Below are positions 1-6,465 of a stretch of DNA of 33,173 bases, piece by piece (the first letter of the stretch is position 1; each line of letters opens with the position of its first letter). The stretch is taken from NCBI GenBank assembly GCA_012517255.1, contig JAAYVH010000251.1:1-33173 (forward strand), read 5' to 3'. The stretch comes from Chthonomonadales bacterium. Lineage in GTDB: Bacteria; Armatimonadota; Chthonomonadetes; Chthonomonadales; CAJBBX01. Position numbers and translations under genes: made by a program. A model generated the notes under the pieces. The model was not told where the DNA came from, did not search any database, and saw nothing but the letters and a program-made list of their open reading frames with translations.

Positions 1-1
1 C

Positions 2-961
2 CCGCGCCTTGAGGCCGCCGACGCAGATCTGCGACGCGTCTTCGTTCTCCCCGCCGATCGCGTCGTCACGGTTGCCGATGTTGACATGATCGGAGCAATG
101 ATCGCCGCCGAAAACATCGGATTGCTCGTGCTCGACCCCCTCGCAGCGTTCCTGCCGGGCGCCGCCGACACCCACAGAGACGCCGAGGTACGCGCCATCA
201 TGATGCCCCTCGTCCTCATGGCGCGCCAACGCGGGTGCGCTGTCCTCACGGTTCGGCACCTGAACAAGGGACAGGGGCAGGCCGCCGTCTATCGAAGCGG
301 ATGTTCCATCGCCTTCACCGCCCTCGTCAGGTTCGCCTTCGCCGTCGCCCGTCACCCCGACAACCGGGCCCACCGAGTCCTCGCCTGCGTCAAAAACAAC
401 CTCGCCGCCGAACCGCCCAGCGTCGTCTACGAGCTCGTGCCCGCCAACGACGTCGCACGGATCGCCTGGCGCGGCACGTGTGAGCTGACCGCCGAGCAAG
501 TCCTGAACCGAACCGCCGCCGACATGCCTGCCGATGATGCCGCGCAGTTCCTCCTCGACGCCCTCGCCGACGGACCCAGACCATCCCGCGACATCGAGCA
601 GCAGGCCGCAAGGCTCGGCATATCCGACCGGACCCTTCAGCGCGCCCGAAAGGACGTTGGCGTCACAGCCTATCAGGAGGGCCGCTGCTGGATGCTCCGC
701 CTCCCCGACCGTCAGACCGCCAACCGCTCATCACGTGGCGCTCTGAACCCTGCTCAGACCGCCAACCTCAGAACGCCACCGTGGCGCTCTGACAGTGGCG
801 CTCTGAACCCTGCTCAGGCCGCCAACCCTGCGCCGAGTGGCGCTCTGAACCCTGCTCAGGCCGCCAACGATTCACCACTTGGCGCTCTGAACCACGGTCA
901 GACCGCCACCCGTTCGCCACGTGGCGCTCTGACCGAACCCGACGACTTCGAGGAGTTCTAG
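2..961 (+). CDS. AAA/RecA-fold ATPase (RepA-like, AAA_25 type), 5' end beyond window
   Basis: The frame is open to the window edge, so the N-terminus with the Walker A loop is missing; 319 residues are visible. The first third resembles the RecA-like core of RepA/AAA_25 ATPases of plasmids, phages and integrated elements: a Walker B-like strand LLVLDPLAAFLPG, a VLTVRHLNK strand and a basic VKNNLA segment. Around visible residues 180-235 is a winged-helix-like C-terminal domain containing SDRTLQRARKDVGV. The last 80 residues are low-complexity repeats (GALNPAQ, QTAN) encoded by the 11-bp element array at 712-932. Family knowledge says such ATPases are hexameric helicases or primase partners loading at an origin. 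The next gene starts 3 nt after the stop, so they are probably co-transcribed. Family is fairly sure; precise role is inferred. Confidence 0.8.
   Translation, partial: PRLEAADADLRRVFVLPADRVVTVADVDMIGAMIAAENIGLLVLDPLAAFLPGAADTHRDAEVRAIMMPLVLMARQRGCAVLTVRHLNKGQGQAAVYRSGCSIAFTALVRFAFAVARHPDNRAHRVLACVKNNLAAEPPSVVYELVPANDVARIAWRGTCELTAEQVLNRTAADMPADDAAQFLLDALADGPRPSRDIEQQAARLGISDRTLQRARKDVGVTAYQEGRCWMLRLPDRQTANRSSRGALNPAQTANLRTPPWRSDSGALNPAQAANPAPSGALNPAQAANDSPLGALNHGQTATRSPRGALTEPDDFEEF
712..932. repeat. Array of twelve 11-bp elements (TGGCGNYCTGA) in direct and inverted orientation, inside the ATPase gene
   Basis: Forward copies (TGGCGCTCTGA) start at 736, 782, 796, 838, 880 and 922. Reverse-complement copies (TCAGACCGCCA, TCAGGCCGCCA or TCAGAACGCCA) start at 712, 754, 768, 814, 856 and 898. 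Start-to-start steps are 24, 18, 14, 14, 14, 18, 24, 18, 24, 18, 24, so most copies repeat on a 42-bp period, close to four helical turns. A forward copy followed 7 bp later by a reverse copy can form a hairpin with one mismatch. Copies 768 and 782 are read in different frames from the rest (RTP and WRSD instead of QTAN and GALN), so the DNA, not the peptide, appears conserved. This looks like an iteron-type protein-binding array or origin; function is inferred. Confidence 0.85.
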
Positions 962-964
962 GAC

Positions 965-1198
965 ATGGACATCCGCGACCTGTTCCCGAAAATCGCCGCC
1001 GCCGGCGTGACGCTCCGCGTCGTGGACGGCGCCCTGCGCGCCGGACCCGTCGAGGCCCTCACGGACGAACTTCGCGCCGCCATCCGCGAGCATCGAGAAG
1101 CCCTTCTCGCCGCCCGCTGCCAGCACTGCGGCGAGCCCACCGCCGGATACGGCTTCTGCGACGCCCACGACCCATTCGCCGACCTGCCCGCCCGATGA
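965..1198 (+). CDS. Small TubC_N-like protein with C-terminal zinc-finger motif
   Basis: 77 residues. The N-terminal 45 residues (a DLFPKIAAAGVTLRVVDG strand-helix segment, then ALTDELRAAIREHREALLAA) have the pattern of the TubC N-terminal docking-domain family, best known from NRPS/PKS subunits but also found as stand-alone proteins beside ATPase/primase genes of mobile elements. Residues 52-67 contain C-x2-C-x9-C-x2-H (CQHCGEP to FCDAH), a likely zinc site. The start follows the ATPase stop by 3 nt, with GAGGAG just upstream as ribosome binding site, so the two are likely translated together. It probably adapts or docks onto the ATPase; that is inference from neighbourhood. Confidence 0.65.
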   Translation: MDIRDLFPKIAAAGVTLRVVDGALRAGPVEALTDELRAAIREHREALLAARCQHCGEPTAGYGFCDAHDPFADLPAR

Positions 1199-1533
1199 GA
1201 CCCGGCTGCCTCCGCGTCACCCTCTTCATCGCCCTCCCCGACGGCCCGCCGGTCCCCATCACATACTCCGTGACGCCGAAGGAGGCCGAAACCGCCGCCC
1301 CTCCCGAGTCCCCTGCCTCCAGCCCCGACCGGCCCGCCCAACACGCACCGCACCACGGCGATAGCGACTCGATACCTCCCGGAAACCGTTCCAGCCCCAA
1401 CGCCGCGCCCCCCGCCCCCCACCGGCCCCGCCACGCTCACCACGCACGCAGATCCGCCCCCTATGCGGTACAGGTTTCAGACGCGCCCGCGATACCGGAT
1501 CGAGATACCCCGTCCCCGACTGACAGCCGCTGA
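1195..1533 (+). CDS. Hypothetical protein, Pro/Ala-rich C-terminus
   Basis: 112 residues. The ATG overlaps the preceding stop in an ATGA junction, the usual sign of translational coupling and the main reason to keep it. The first 30 residues look like folded protein (strand-like LRVTLFIALPDG and VPITYSV); the remaining 80 are a Pro, Ala, Ser, His and Arg-rich tail that could be low-complexity read-through of GC-rich DNA. No known family is recognised. It is the last + strand gene before the converging minus-strand group. The true product may be shorter, or the ORF may be only partly real. Confidence 0.4.
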   Translation: MRPGCLRVTLFIALPDGPPVPITYSVTPKEAETAAPPESPASSPDRPAQHAPHHGDSDSIPPGNRSSPNAAPPAPHRPRHAHHARRSAPYAVQVSDAPAIPDRDTPSPTDSR

Positions 1534-1582
1534 CGCCGCCCTCTGCGTCCAGACCACCCAACGAACGCCGCCGTCTGCCCCC

Positions 1583-1616
1583 GCCGTGCCCCTTCCTTAG
1601 CCCCCGGCGGCACGGC
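1583..1616. terminator. Possible bidirectional hairpin between convergent genes
   Basis: GCCGTGCC at 1583-1590 pairs with GGCACGGC at 1609-1616, an 8-bp GC stem with an 18-nt loop, between the end of the + strand ORF and the end of the converging minus-strand gene. Neither side has a clear T-run, so intrinsic termination is only suggested by stem and position. Confidence 0.35.
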
Positions 1617-1645
1617 CCTCGGTGTCCGGAGGGTGGAGCGAGCCA

Positions 1646-1930
1646 CTATGGAACGATTTCGACCTCGATCGGCTTGCCGAGAGAGTTCGTGACCTCGATC
1701 GGCTCGCCGAGAGAGCTCCTTACCTGAATCGGCTCGCGGTTCGTCACCGTCACGGGCAGTCCGTAGCTACCCCACAGTGATCGTCCGACACTGCCTGGGA
1801 CGTCAACGTCGACGATCCGTACATCCGCCGTTGGCCTGCGCCCCGATGCCACACACAGCCACACGACCCCAATGGCTATGACCGTCAGCACCAAGCGGTC
1901 ATATGCGCCCCATCGCCACCTGATCTCCAC
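1646..1930 (-). CDS. Small membrane-anchored protein with C-terminal 10-residue repeats
   Basis: 94 residues from a GTG start, with a GAGGAGAG ribosome binding site 7 nt upstream. One transmembrane helix (about residues 11-29, rich in Leu/Val/Ile) is followed by an exported or cytoplasmic tail of unknown side. The tail ends in three tandem 10-residue units of the form EPIQVRSSLG, EPIEVTNSLG, KPIEVEIVP. At DNA level these are near-identical 30-bp repeats starting at 1661, 1691 and 1721 (GACCTCGATC, GACCTCGATC, TACCTGAATC). No characterised family is recognised. It is the promoter-distal member of the minus-strand cargo group. Confidence 0.6.
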   Translation of the reverse strand: MEIRWRWGAYDRLVLTVIAIGVVWLCVASGRRPTADVRIVDVDVPGSVGRSLWGSYGLPVTVTNREPIQVRSSLGEPIEVTNSLGKPIEVEIVP

Positions 1931-2167
1931 CGTTGCACTCTCCTCTCAGCCTCAATGCCGCTCCAAGTCCTTACTTGCCTTGCGCCTCCAGGGCGGCCCG
2001 AATCGAGCCGCATCGCTCGCTCAAGGCGCAGCCTCTCGCGTATGAGCTGCAAGCACATCGTCCACCCCAGGGCTTCGTCTTCCATAGTGTGCTATCCGTG
2101 TGCCCCCGCCCTCGAGTCCGGCCGGGCTGCACATTGCCCCCCTCATTTGGCCCGTATGCGCACGACG

Positions 2168-2749
2168 CTAGTACTCGTCAGGTCCCTCTCCCTCGTCACT
2201 TTGCAATCTCCAATAGCAGGAAACCAGCAGAGCCTCCTCTACCGGCGTCGGAACAAGCAGATCGCATCCCATCACCTCGATAGGCTTTAGGTCCGCGACG
2301 TAGGACCCGGCATCGCCGCTCACGGATATGTGAACCGTATTCTCGCCTGCCTGCCAGTGCCCCGCACTCTGCCCAGCAGCATTGCCCTCATCATCGTAGT
2401 ACGTCAGCGTTGCGCGGTATCCGTCGGAATCCAGGGCAAGCGTGCGATCCCCGATCACCGACTCCCACTCGCCCTCTACGAACGCCACTGTATCCGCAAT
2501 AGCCTCCGCGGCGCGCTCTTGTGCCGTAGGTTCCCGCGGGGTCTTCCACAGTCCCCCAAGCCACGTGAGCAACGCCAGGGCTGCCAGCGCGATCGCCCAG
2601 CACCCCCAGCTCGACACTCCATCGCCGCCGCGCGTAGATGCCGCCGGGATGCCCGCCGGGCGGTCGTCCTCGGTTTCGACAAACGGGTCAAAATCATCGG
2701 CATCGTCCTCAGGCAAATCGGTGCTGTGATCCTCGTCGGGTTGGGACAC
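2168..2749 (-). CDS. Membrane-anchored protein with acidic N-terminus, unknown function
   Basis: 193 residues. An acidic, disordered N-terminus (residues 1-45, rich in Asp/Glu) precedes a single hydrophobic helix at about 47-66 (CWAIALAALALLTWLGGLW), then a soluble domain with strands such as RTLALDSDGYRATLTYYDD and TVHISVSGDAGSYVADLKP. Two Cys near the C-terminus (VMGCDLLV and VSCYWRL) could pair if exported. The domain suggests a small beta-barrel, lipocalin-like sensor or binding fold, which I cannot confirm. It starts 54 nt after the end of the repeat-rich secreted protein and probably shares its transcript. Confidence 0.6.
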   Translation of the reverse strand: MSQPDEDHSTDLPEDDADDFDPFVETEDDRPAGIPAASTRGGDGVSSWGCWAIALAALALLTWLGGLWKTPREPTAQERAAEAIADTVAFVEGEWESVIGDRTLALDSDGYRATLTYYDDEGNAAGQSAGHWQAGENTVHISVSGDAGSYVADLKPIEVMGCDLLVPTPVEEALLVSCYWRLQSDEGEGPDEY

Positions 2750-2803
2750 CTCAGACCCCTCCTATTCAGCGGTACCTGCGGCCCGTTCGGCTCGGGGAGC
2801 GAA

Positions 2804-3958
2804 TCACGGTGCCTTGAACTGCACCTTGCCAGCACCATCAAACAGAACGATCGAACCTGGGGCCGTTCTCACCATTTCATCACCCCCCGGCCCAGACACG
2901 TATGCGACGCCCATCACGCATCGATGCTTGATCCCAGGGTCAAGAATCTCGACCACAGGGTCCCTCTGCCCCATGACGCCCGCATGCACCCTGAGGGCGC
3001 CAGCTCGATCGAATAGCGCCAGCAAAGGGGCTCCGTCATCGCCGACTGCCAGTTTGGCCCTCATCTCGGCGTCCTCGTGACTAAGAACCAAGCTGGGGGA
3101 ATCATCCTCAGACACACTCAGACGCGCTCGATCTATCCCTGCGCGATCTGCCAGCGTGAGTCCGCTTGTGCCATCATCGAGTGCGAGGAGCCTCGCTGCC
3201 AGTTTCCCCGACTTGCTGTGCAGCGCCAGACCCGGGCCTCTGCTCAGCACTGCGAGACTCGCCCGGACCACCTGCTCAGCATCGCGCAGCGAGAGTCCTG
3301 GCGCGCCATCCGAAGCTACGTCCAAGCAGGCTCGCTCCTTCTTCCGATCATCGTACATCGCCAGCCTCGGGCCGGCGGAGGACACCCCGGCGTGCAACCG
3401 GAGGTCACCTTGCTCATCCCATACGTTAACGCTGCCGCCATCCTCAATGAAGTCTAGAGAAGCTCGGGCACGCCCCTTTGGGTCCCAGACGTCCACGCTT
3501 GGTCGTTCACTGAACCCTAGCGACGCCGCGAGTCCTCCGTCTCCGTCCATTACGCCGATGGTCGGCGACTCCTTCTCGATGCGTATCGCAGCGCGCTCAA
3601 CGCCTTTGGCGTCCTGCAACCGAACGCTCGGTCCGCTCTTCTCCACGGCAATCACAACGCCCCCTGAGGTCTTGTCGGTGCCCAGAAGCAGTTGCGGAAC
3701 ATCCCCAAGCACTGCGAGAGCCACGCGCGGGACTCCCTTGCCATCTTGCGCGGCGAGTACTGGCCCGTCTGCAGTCCCTGTCAAGACCATCACCACTCGG
3801 TCGTTGGGACCAACAACCTCGACGCGGCGAGCCCGCACCACCTCGGGGGTGCCGCTTGCCTGTGTTGCATAGCTCGGCGCAACCGGGCGAGCGGCAACGG
3901 CCCATAACCCCGACCCGACCAACAACATGAGGGCCTTGGTAGTCGCATCCGTCTTCAT
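2804..3958 (-). CDS. Secreted repeat protein with about a dozen RA-x-L-type units
   Basis: 384 residues. The N-terminus is a basic stretch plus hydrophobic core (KALMLLVGSGLWAVAARPVAP), a likely signal peptide cut near residues 25-33. From about residue 40 to 345 the protein is built of 20-25-residue units of the pattern P-x-L-x-L-x-D-x-x-G-x-x-R-A-x-L (for example GLSLRDAEQVVRASLAVL and SLVLSHEDAEMRAKLAV), which predicts a beta-solenoid or repeated beta-hairpin stack. The end (SIVLFDGAGKVQFKAP) is a final partial unit. Similar unit-repeat proteins occur as unannotated secreted proteins in Armatimonadota-like genomes; function unknown. A surface or adhesive role is a guess. Confidence 0.7.
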   Translation of the reverse strand: MKTDATTKALMLLVGSGLWAVAARPVAPSYATQASGTPEVVRARRVEVVGPNDRVVMVLTGTADGPVLAAQDGKGVPRVALAVLGDVPQLLLGTDKTSGGVVIAVEKSGPSVRLQDAKGVERAAIRIEKESPTIGVMDGDGGLAASLGFSERPSVDVWDPKGRARASLDFIEDGGSVNVWDEQGDLRLHAGVSSAGPRLAMYDDRKKERACLDVASDGAPGLSLRDAEQVVRASLAVLSRGPGLALHSKSGKLAARLLALDDGTSGLTLADRAGIDRARLSVSEDDSPSLVLSHEDAEMRAKLAVGDDGAPLLALFDRAGALRVHAGVMGQRDPVVEILDPGIKHRCVMGVAYVSGPGGDEMVRTAPGSIVLFDGAGKVQFKAP

Positions 3959-4045
3959 AGCGGCTAGTCCTCCATTTCTATGCGAACGATCCGTGCTAGG
4001 ACGGCACGCCCGGTGCCCGCTGACGCGCGCCCCGTCCCTTCCGTC

Positions 4046-4831
4046 CTATCCGTCCTTCCCCGACCCCACCGACCTCCTCGGCCTTGCCGTCCACGCCGAC
4101 ACCGCCAGCGTCGCCGCCGTGGCCGCGTTGACCCACCGCCAGGTCTCCTTCCGTAGCTCGACCTCGACGATCGGATTGTAGAATGCCGCCAGAGCCCACA
4201 TCGTCCAGACCCAGCCCGACTGCCCCTGACGCATGGCGCGCGCTCCCGCATACGCGCATACGACGCACGTCACCCAGCGCAGCACCGTGTAGTAGTCGTG
4301 CGACCGCCTGCCCATCGCCAGAAGCAGCACCGCCGCGGCCACCACCCGAACGGGACCATCGCTTCGGATCCACGGCATCATCGGCCCCCACAGCCTTCGC
4401 GTCCATCGCCCCAACGACCGCACGCCGCTGGCCAACCGACGGCGCATCCTCAGGGCCAACACCAGGACCACCGCAACAGCCCCCAGACCCGCCGCGCCGC
4501 CGTAAACTGCCCGAACCGGAACCGTCCATACCCGCTCGTGCACCATCACGGTGAACACCCGCTCCGGCTCCCCGAACCTCCGCTTCCACTCGTCAGCCCA
4601 GATCTTCTCGAACGGTTTGGCATTCCTGTTGCCGCGAACGCGCCAGTAGTGGACCTTGGGCGTCACGCCGCGCTTGGCGTCCGTACCCCACGAGCGGATA
4701 ACGTCGTCTGGCACCTCCCGCATGAGCACAGGGTCTTTGCGGACTACACGAATCACCTCAGCTTCGGTCGGCTCACGCGGCGTCTCGATGTCGAATGTGC
4801 GGCGACCTACCGTCACGATGTACCTTGGCAT
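4046..4831 (-). CDS. Multi-pass membrane protein with C-terminal DUF6804-like segment
   Basis: 261 residues. Residues 1-100 are soluble (MPRYIVTVGRRTFDIETP onward). Hydrophobic helices follow at about 106-127, 160-173, 182-198 and 206-220. The last 100 residues (DYYTVLRWVTCVVCAYAGARA, then GWVWTMWALAAFYNPI and the end of the helix near LRKETWRWVN) match the pattern of small DUF6804-type membrane proteins, whose function is not established. The ATG is preceded by GGAGGGG about 7 nt upstream and lies 3 nt after a TAG in the upstream frame, suggesting coupling to a gene there. A fusion of a soluble domain to a DUF6804 unit is one reading. Confidence 0.65.
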   Translation of the reverse strand: MPRYIVTVGRRTFDIETPREPTEAEVIRVVRKDPVLMREVPDDVIRSWGTDAKRGVTPKVHYWRVRGNRNAKPFEKIWADEWKRRFGEPERVFTVMVHERVWTVPVRAVYGGAAGLGAVAVVLVLALRMRRRLASGVRSLGRWTRRLWGPMMPWIRSDGPVRVVAAAVLLLAMGRRSHDYYTVLRWVTCVVCAYAGARAMRQGQSGWVWTMWALAAFYNPIVEVELRKETWRWVNAATAATLAVSAWTARPRRSVGSGKDG

Positions 4832-4901
4832 CGCCTATCGCCCCCTCCGGCTATTCGCCGGTTTCTCTCTGGTCCCCAAGTACGACAGCCATTCATCGCC
4901 G

Positions 4902-5099
4902 CTAGATTGCCCGCGAGTGCTTTGCCTGGTGGCCGGTCGTTGCCCCTGCCCTATCGGCACGATCTGTGTCGGCACGTACACGCCAACCGACGGCGTCTGC
5001 TGTTGCCGTCTCGCCCTCGGCGTCGGGAGCGGATGCCCGCCTGTTCCGTTGGGCTCGGTATGCGTCCGCCCTTTGGCGGCCTTCAGCGTTCCTCTTCAT
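4902..5099 (-). CDS. Doubtful small ORF, possibly frameshifted
   Basis: 65 residues from an ATG that overlaps the TGA of the upstream ORF in a TGATG junction (5097-5101). The product is charged and Arg/Ala-rich, with no family match. A second minus frame is open from 5095 to the TAG at 4835-4837, has higher third-position GC, and ends in a protein-like stretch (SSGDEWLSYLGTREKPANS) just 3 nt before the next gene. A single frameshift near 4970-4990 would join this ATG to that ending and give one protein of about 87 residues. Whether that reflects a sequencing error, a decayed gene or chance cannot be told from here. Confidence 0.25.
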   Translation of the reverse strand: MKRNAEGRQRADAYRAQRNRRASAPDAEGETATADAVGWRVRADTDRADRAGATTGHQAKHSRAI

Positions 5100-5416
5100 C
5101 ACGGGATTGTTGTCCCCAGCCTGCGGGTTTGCTGCCGCTGCGGTCTCCGTGATTGGCCGACCGTCGCCTTGCCTCGGCGTCCTGTTGGCCACGCCCGCCC
5201 AACACCCGACTCGTTCGCCCCCCGACAGATCCGGAAAGCCTTGCCCCTGCCCTGCTCCGCCTCGTCCGCCGGTTCCTTTCGGCCCCTGTTCAACCCGCGT
5301 TCGGCCTGAATCGTGAAAAACGCCGATCCATATCCGCTGGCCCCTCTGCTGCGTACCCCTCCCCTGCCCCATCCCCTCCTGCGGCGTGCCTGCGTGTGCC
5401 TCACGACAATGCGCAA
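5099..5416 (-). CDS. Doubtful Arg-rich small ORF between hicA and the membrane protein
   Basis: 105 residues, Arg/Gly-rich, with no recognised family. Arguments for it: third-position GC is higher in this frame than in the competing minus frame for most of its length; it lies in the same orientation as its neighbours; and its TGA forms a TGATG overlap with the next ATG. Arguments against: composition is biased and no domain is visible. A competing minus frame (start at 5456) is open across the same stretch. The 650 bp between 4832 and 5481 is therefore best described as probably coding but unresolved. Confidence 0.25.
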   Translation of the reverse strand: MRIVVRHTQARRRRGWGRGGVRSRGASGYGSAFFTIQAERGLNRGRKEPADEAEQGRGKAFRICRGANESGVGRAWPTGRRGKATVGQSRRPQRQQTRRLGTTIP

Positions 5417-5481
5417 TGCAGCTCCTGCCCTTATGCAAGCGCACGACCCGCCCCATCCTCCGGGGCGCCGCGCAGCAGGGA

Positions 5482-5712
5482 CTACACCATGTCCCGGAAC
5501 TCCTCGACCGTCAGGCCCAGATCGTCAATGATCGCGGCGAGCGTCTTGGGCTTGAGCGTTCGCCCGGGGTGAATGGGGATAACCACGCGTCGCCCGTCGC
5601 GCTCGCGGAAGTACACGGCATGACTCCCGCGCTGTCTATCGAACAGGAAGCCCGCACGAATCGCGACCTTCTCCACCTCCCGGCCTGTCACGACCGGAAG
5701 GTTCCGGCTCAT
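5482..5712 (-). CDS. hicA: HicA-type toxin (mRNA interferase)
   Basis: 76 residues, typical HicA length. It shows the double-stranded RNA-binding-like fold pattern: TGREVEKVAIRAGF (helix 1), the catalytic-His strand RQRGSHAVYF with GSH, then VVIPIHPGRTLKPKTLAAIIDDLGL. HicA proteins cleave mRNA and are held inactive by HicB; that is family knowledge. The ATG lies inside the 3' end of hicB with an ATGA overlap (5709-5712), so the two are translated together, antitoxin first. A toxin-antitoxin pair on a putative integrated element would help keep the element. Confidence 0.88.
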   Translation of the reverse strand: MSRNLPVVTGREVEKVAIRAGFLFDRQRGSHAVYFRERDGRRVVIPIHPGRTLKPKTLAAIIDDLGLTVEEFRDMV

Positions 5713-5930
5713 GCCGCGACCTCGACAGGCCGAACGTACAGATCCTCGACGGGCGGCGACTGCCCTTGCGCCTCCAGGCTCTCCAGATACGCCGCCATGG
5801 CTTCGCGGACGTTCTCGAGCGCCTCATCGAGCGTGTCGCCCTGGCTATGGCACCCGCGCAGCGCCGGTACGAAGGCGTGGTACCCCCCGTCCTCTTCCCG
5901 CTCCAGAATCACCGTGTAATGCGCTCTCAT
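5709..5930 (-). CDS. hicB: HicB-type antitoxin, short form
   Basis: 73 residues. The partial RNase-H-like HicB fold is clear: YTVILEREEDGGYHAFVPALRGCHSQGDTLDEALENVREAMAAY contains the standard GGYxAxVPxLxGC and GDTxxEAxxN signatures. The protein ends shortly after this domain (YVRPVEVAA), so the C-terminal ribbon-helix-helix or HTH segment that lets many HicB proteins repress their own promoter is absent. It is the first gene of the minus-strand group; the A/G-rich stretch before its ATG (AAAGGA and GGAAGG) can serve as ribosome binding site. The 54-bp tandem repeats lie about 110 bp upstream. Confidence 0.85.
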   Translation of the reverse strand: MRAHYTVILEREEDGGYHAFVPALRGCHSQGDTLDEALENVREAMAAYLESLEAQGQSPPVEDLYVRPVEVAA

Positions 5931-6039
5931 GCCTTCCGTCGTCCTTTCCCATGCCCTCCGCTCTCAGCCCCGTGCCCCGCGCGCCCCGGCTCCATGCCCG
6001 AGTCCCGCAGCGCCTCCTGCCACCGACGTCGCCTGGCGC

Positions 6040-6263
6040 CTCCCCGCATTCCCCATGCCCTTGAAGGACACATCGGTACGCCCGGAGGAGTGGCTTCCCC
6101 GCATTCCCCATGCCCGTCAAGTACACATCGGTGCGCCCTGAGGAGTGGCTTCCCGGGTTCCCCGTGTCCGCAAGGCTCACATCGGTCCGCCGCAAGGAGC
6201 GGCTTCCCGGGTTCCCCATGTCCGCAAGGCTCACATCGGTACGCCATAAGGAGCGGCTTCCCC
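6040..6263. repeat. Four tandem 54-55-bp imperfect repeats
   Basis: The core ACATCGGT occurs at 6070, 6125, 6179 and 6233, steps of 55, 54 and 54. Each unit also contains a TTCCCC/TTCCCGGG-rich segment followed by CATGCCCG or CATGTCCG, and GGAGTGGCTTCC or GGAGCGGCTTCC after the core. The last two units are nearly identical, the first two more diverged. Both strands are open across the repeat because 54 is divisible by three, but the translations have no protein-like features, so I treat it as non-coding. It lies upstream of hicB and left of the tRNA junction. Function unknown; possible binding-site array or noncoding repeat. Confidence 0.8.
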
Positions 6264-6465
6264 CCTCAACAGAAGCCACGGTCGAGCCCCCACATCGTCG
6301 GAGCGTACCGCACCCCGCCCGTTCGCGGCCACGCGCCTTGCCTCAAAGGACATGACCCTTCGCCGCTTCGCCGGCCATCCCTGGCCCGTAGGCGCACGCG
6401 ATACCAATATGATATACTAACAACTGACATTCTGACTGGCGGGTTCTGGAGGCGTTCCGGACTGC

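Noticed and set aside
872-1168. Minus-strand frame opposite the ATPase 3' end and TubC_N-like gene
   Set aside because: A shadow of the + strand genes, made open by GC-rich codons and the repeats.
1885-2085. 66-residue minus-strand ORF
   Set aside because: No ribosome binding site near its ATG; it overlaps the start of the better supported 94-residue gene by 46 nt and has no family signal. Possible but not supported.
4298-5309. Long + strand frames opposite the membrane protein
   Set aside because: Low-complexity Pro/Arg/His-rich translations antisense to the better supported minus-strand genes.
6040-6263. CRISPR array
   Set aside because: Units are joined directly with no variable spacers, and no cas gene is nearby.
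5845-6279. Minus-strand frame across the 54-bp repeats (18-residue repeated peptide)
   Set aside because: The repeat length is a multiple of three, so any frame stays open; hicB overlaps its end, and the peptide has no protein-like pattern.
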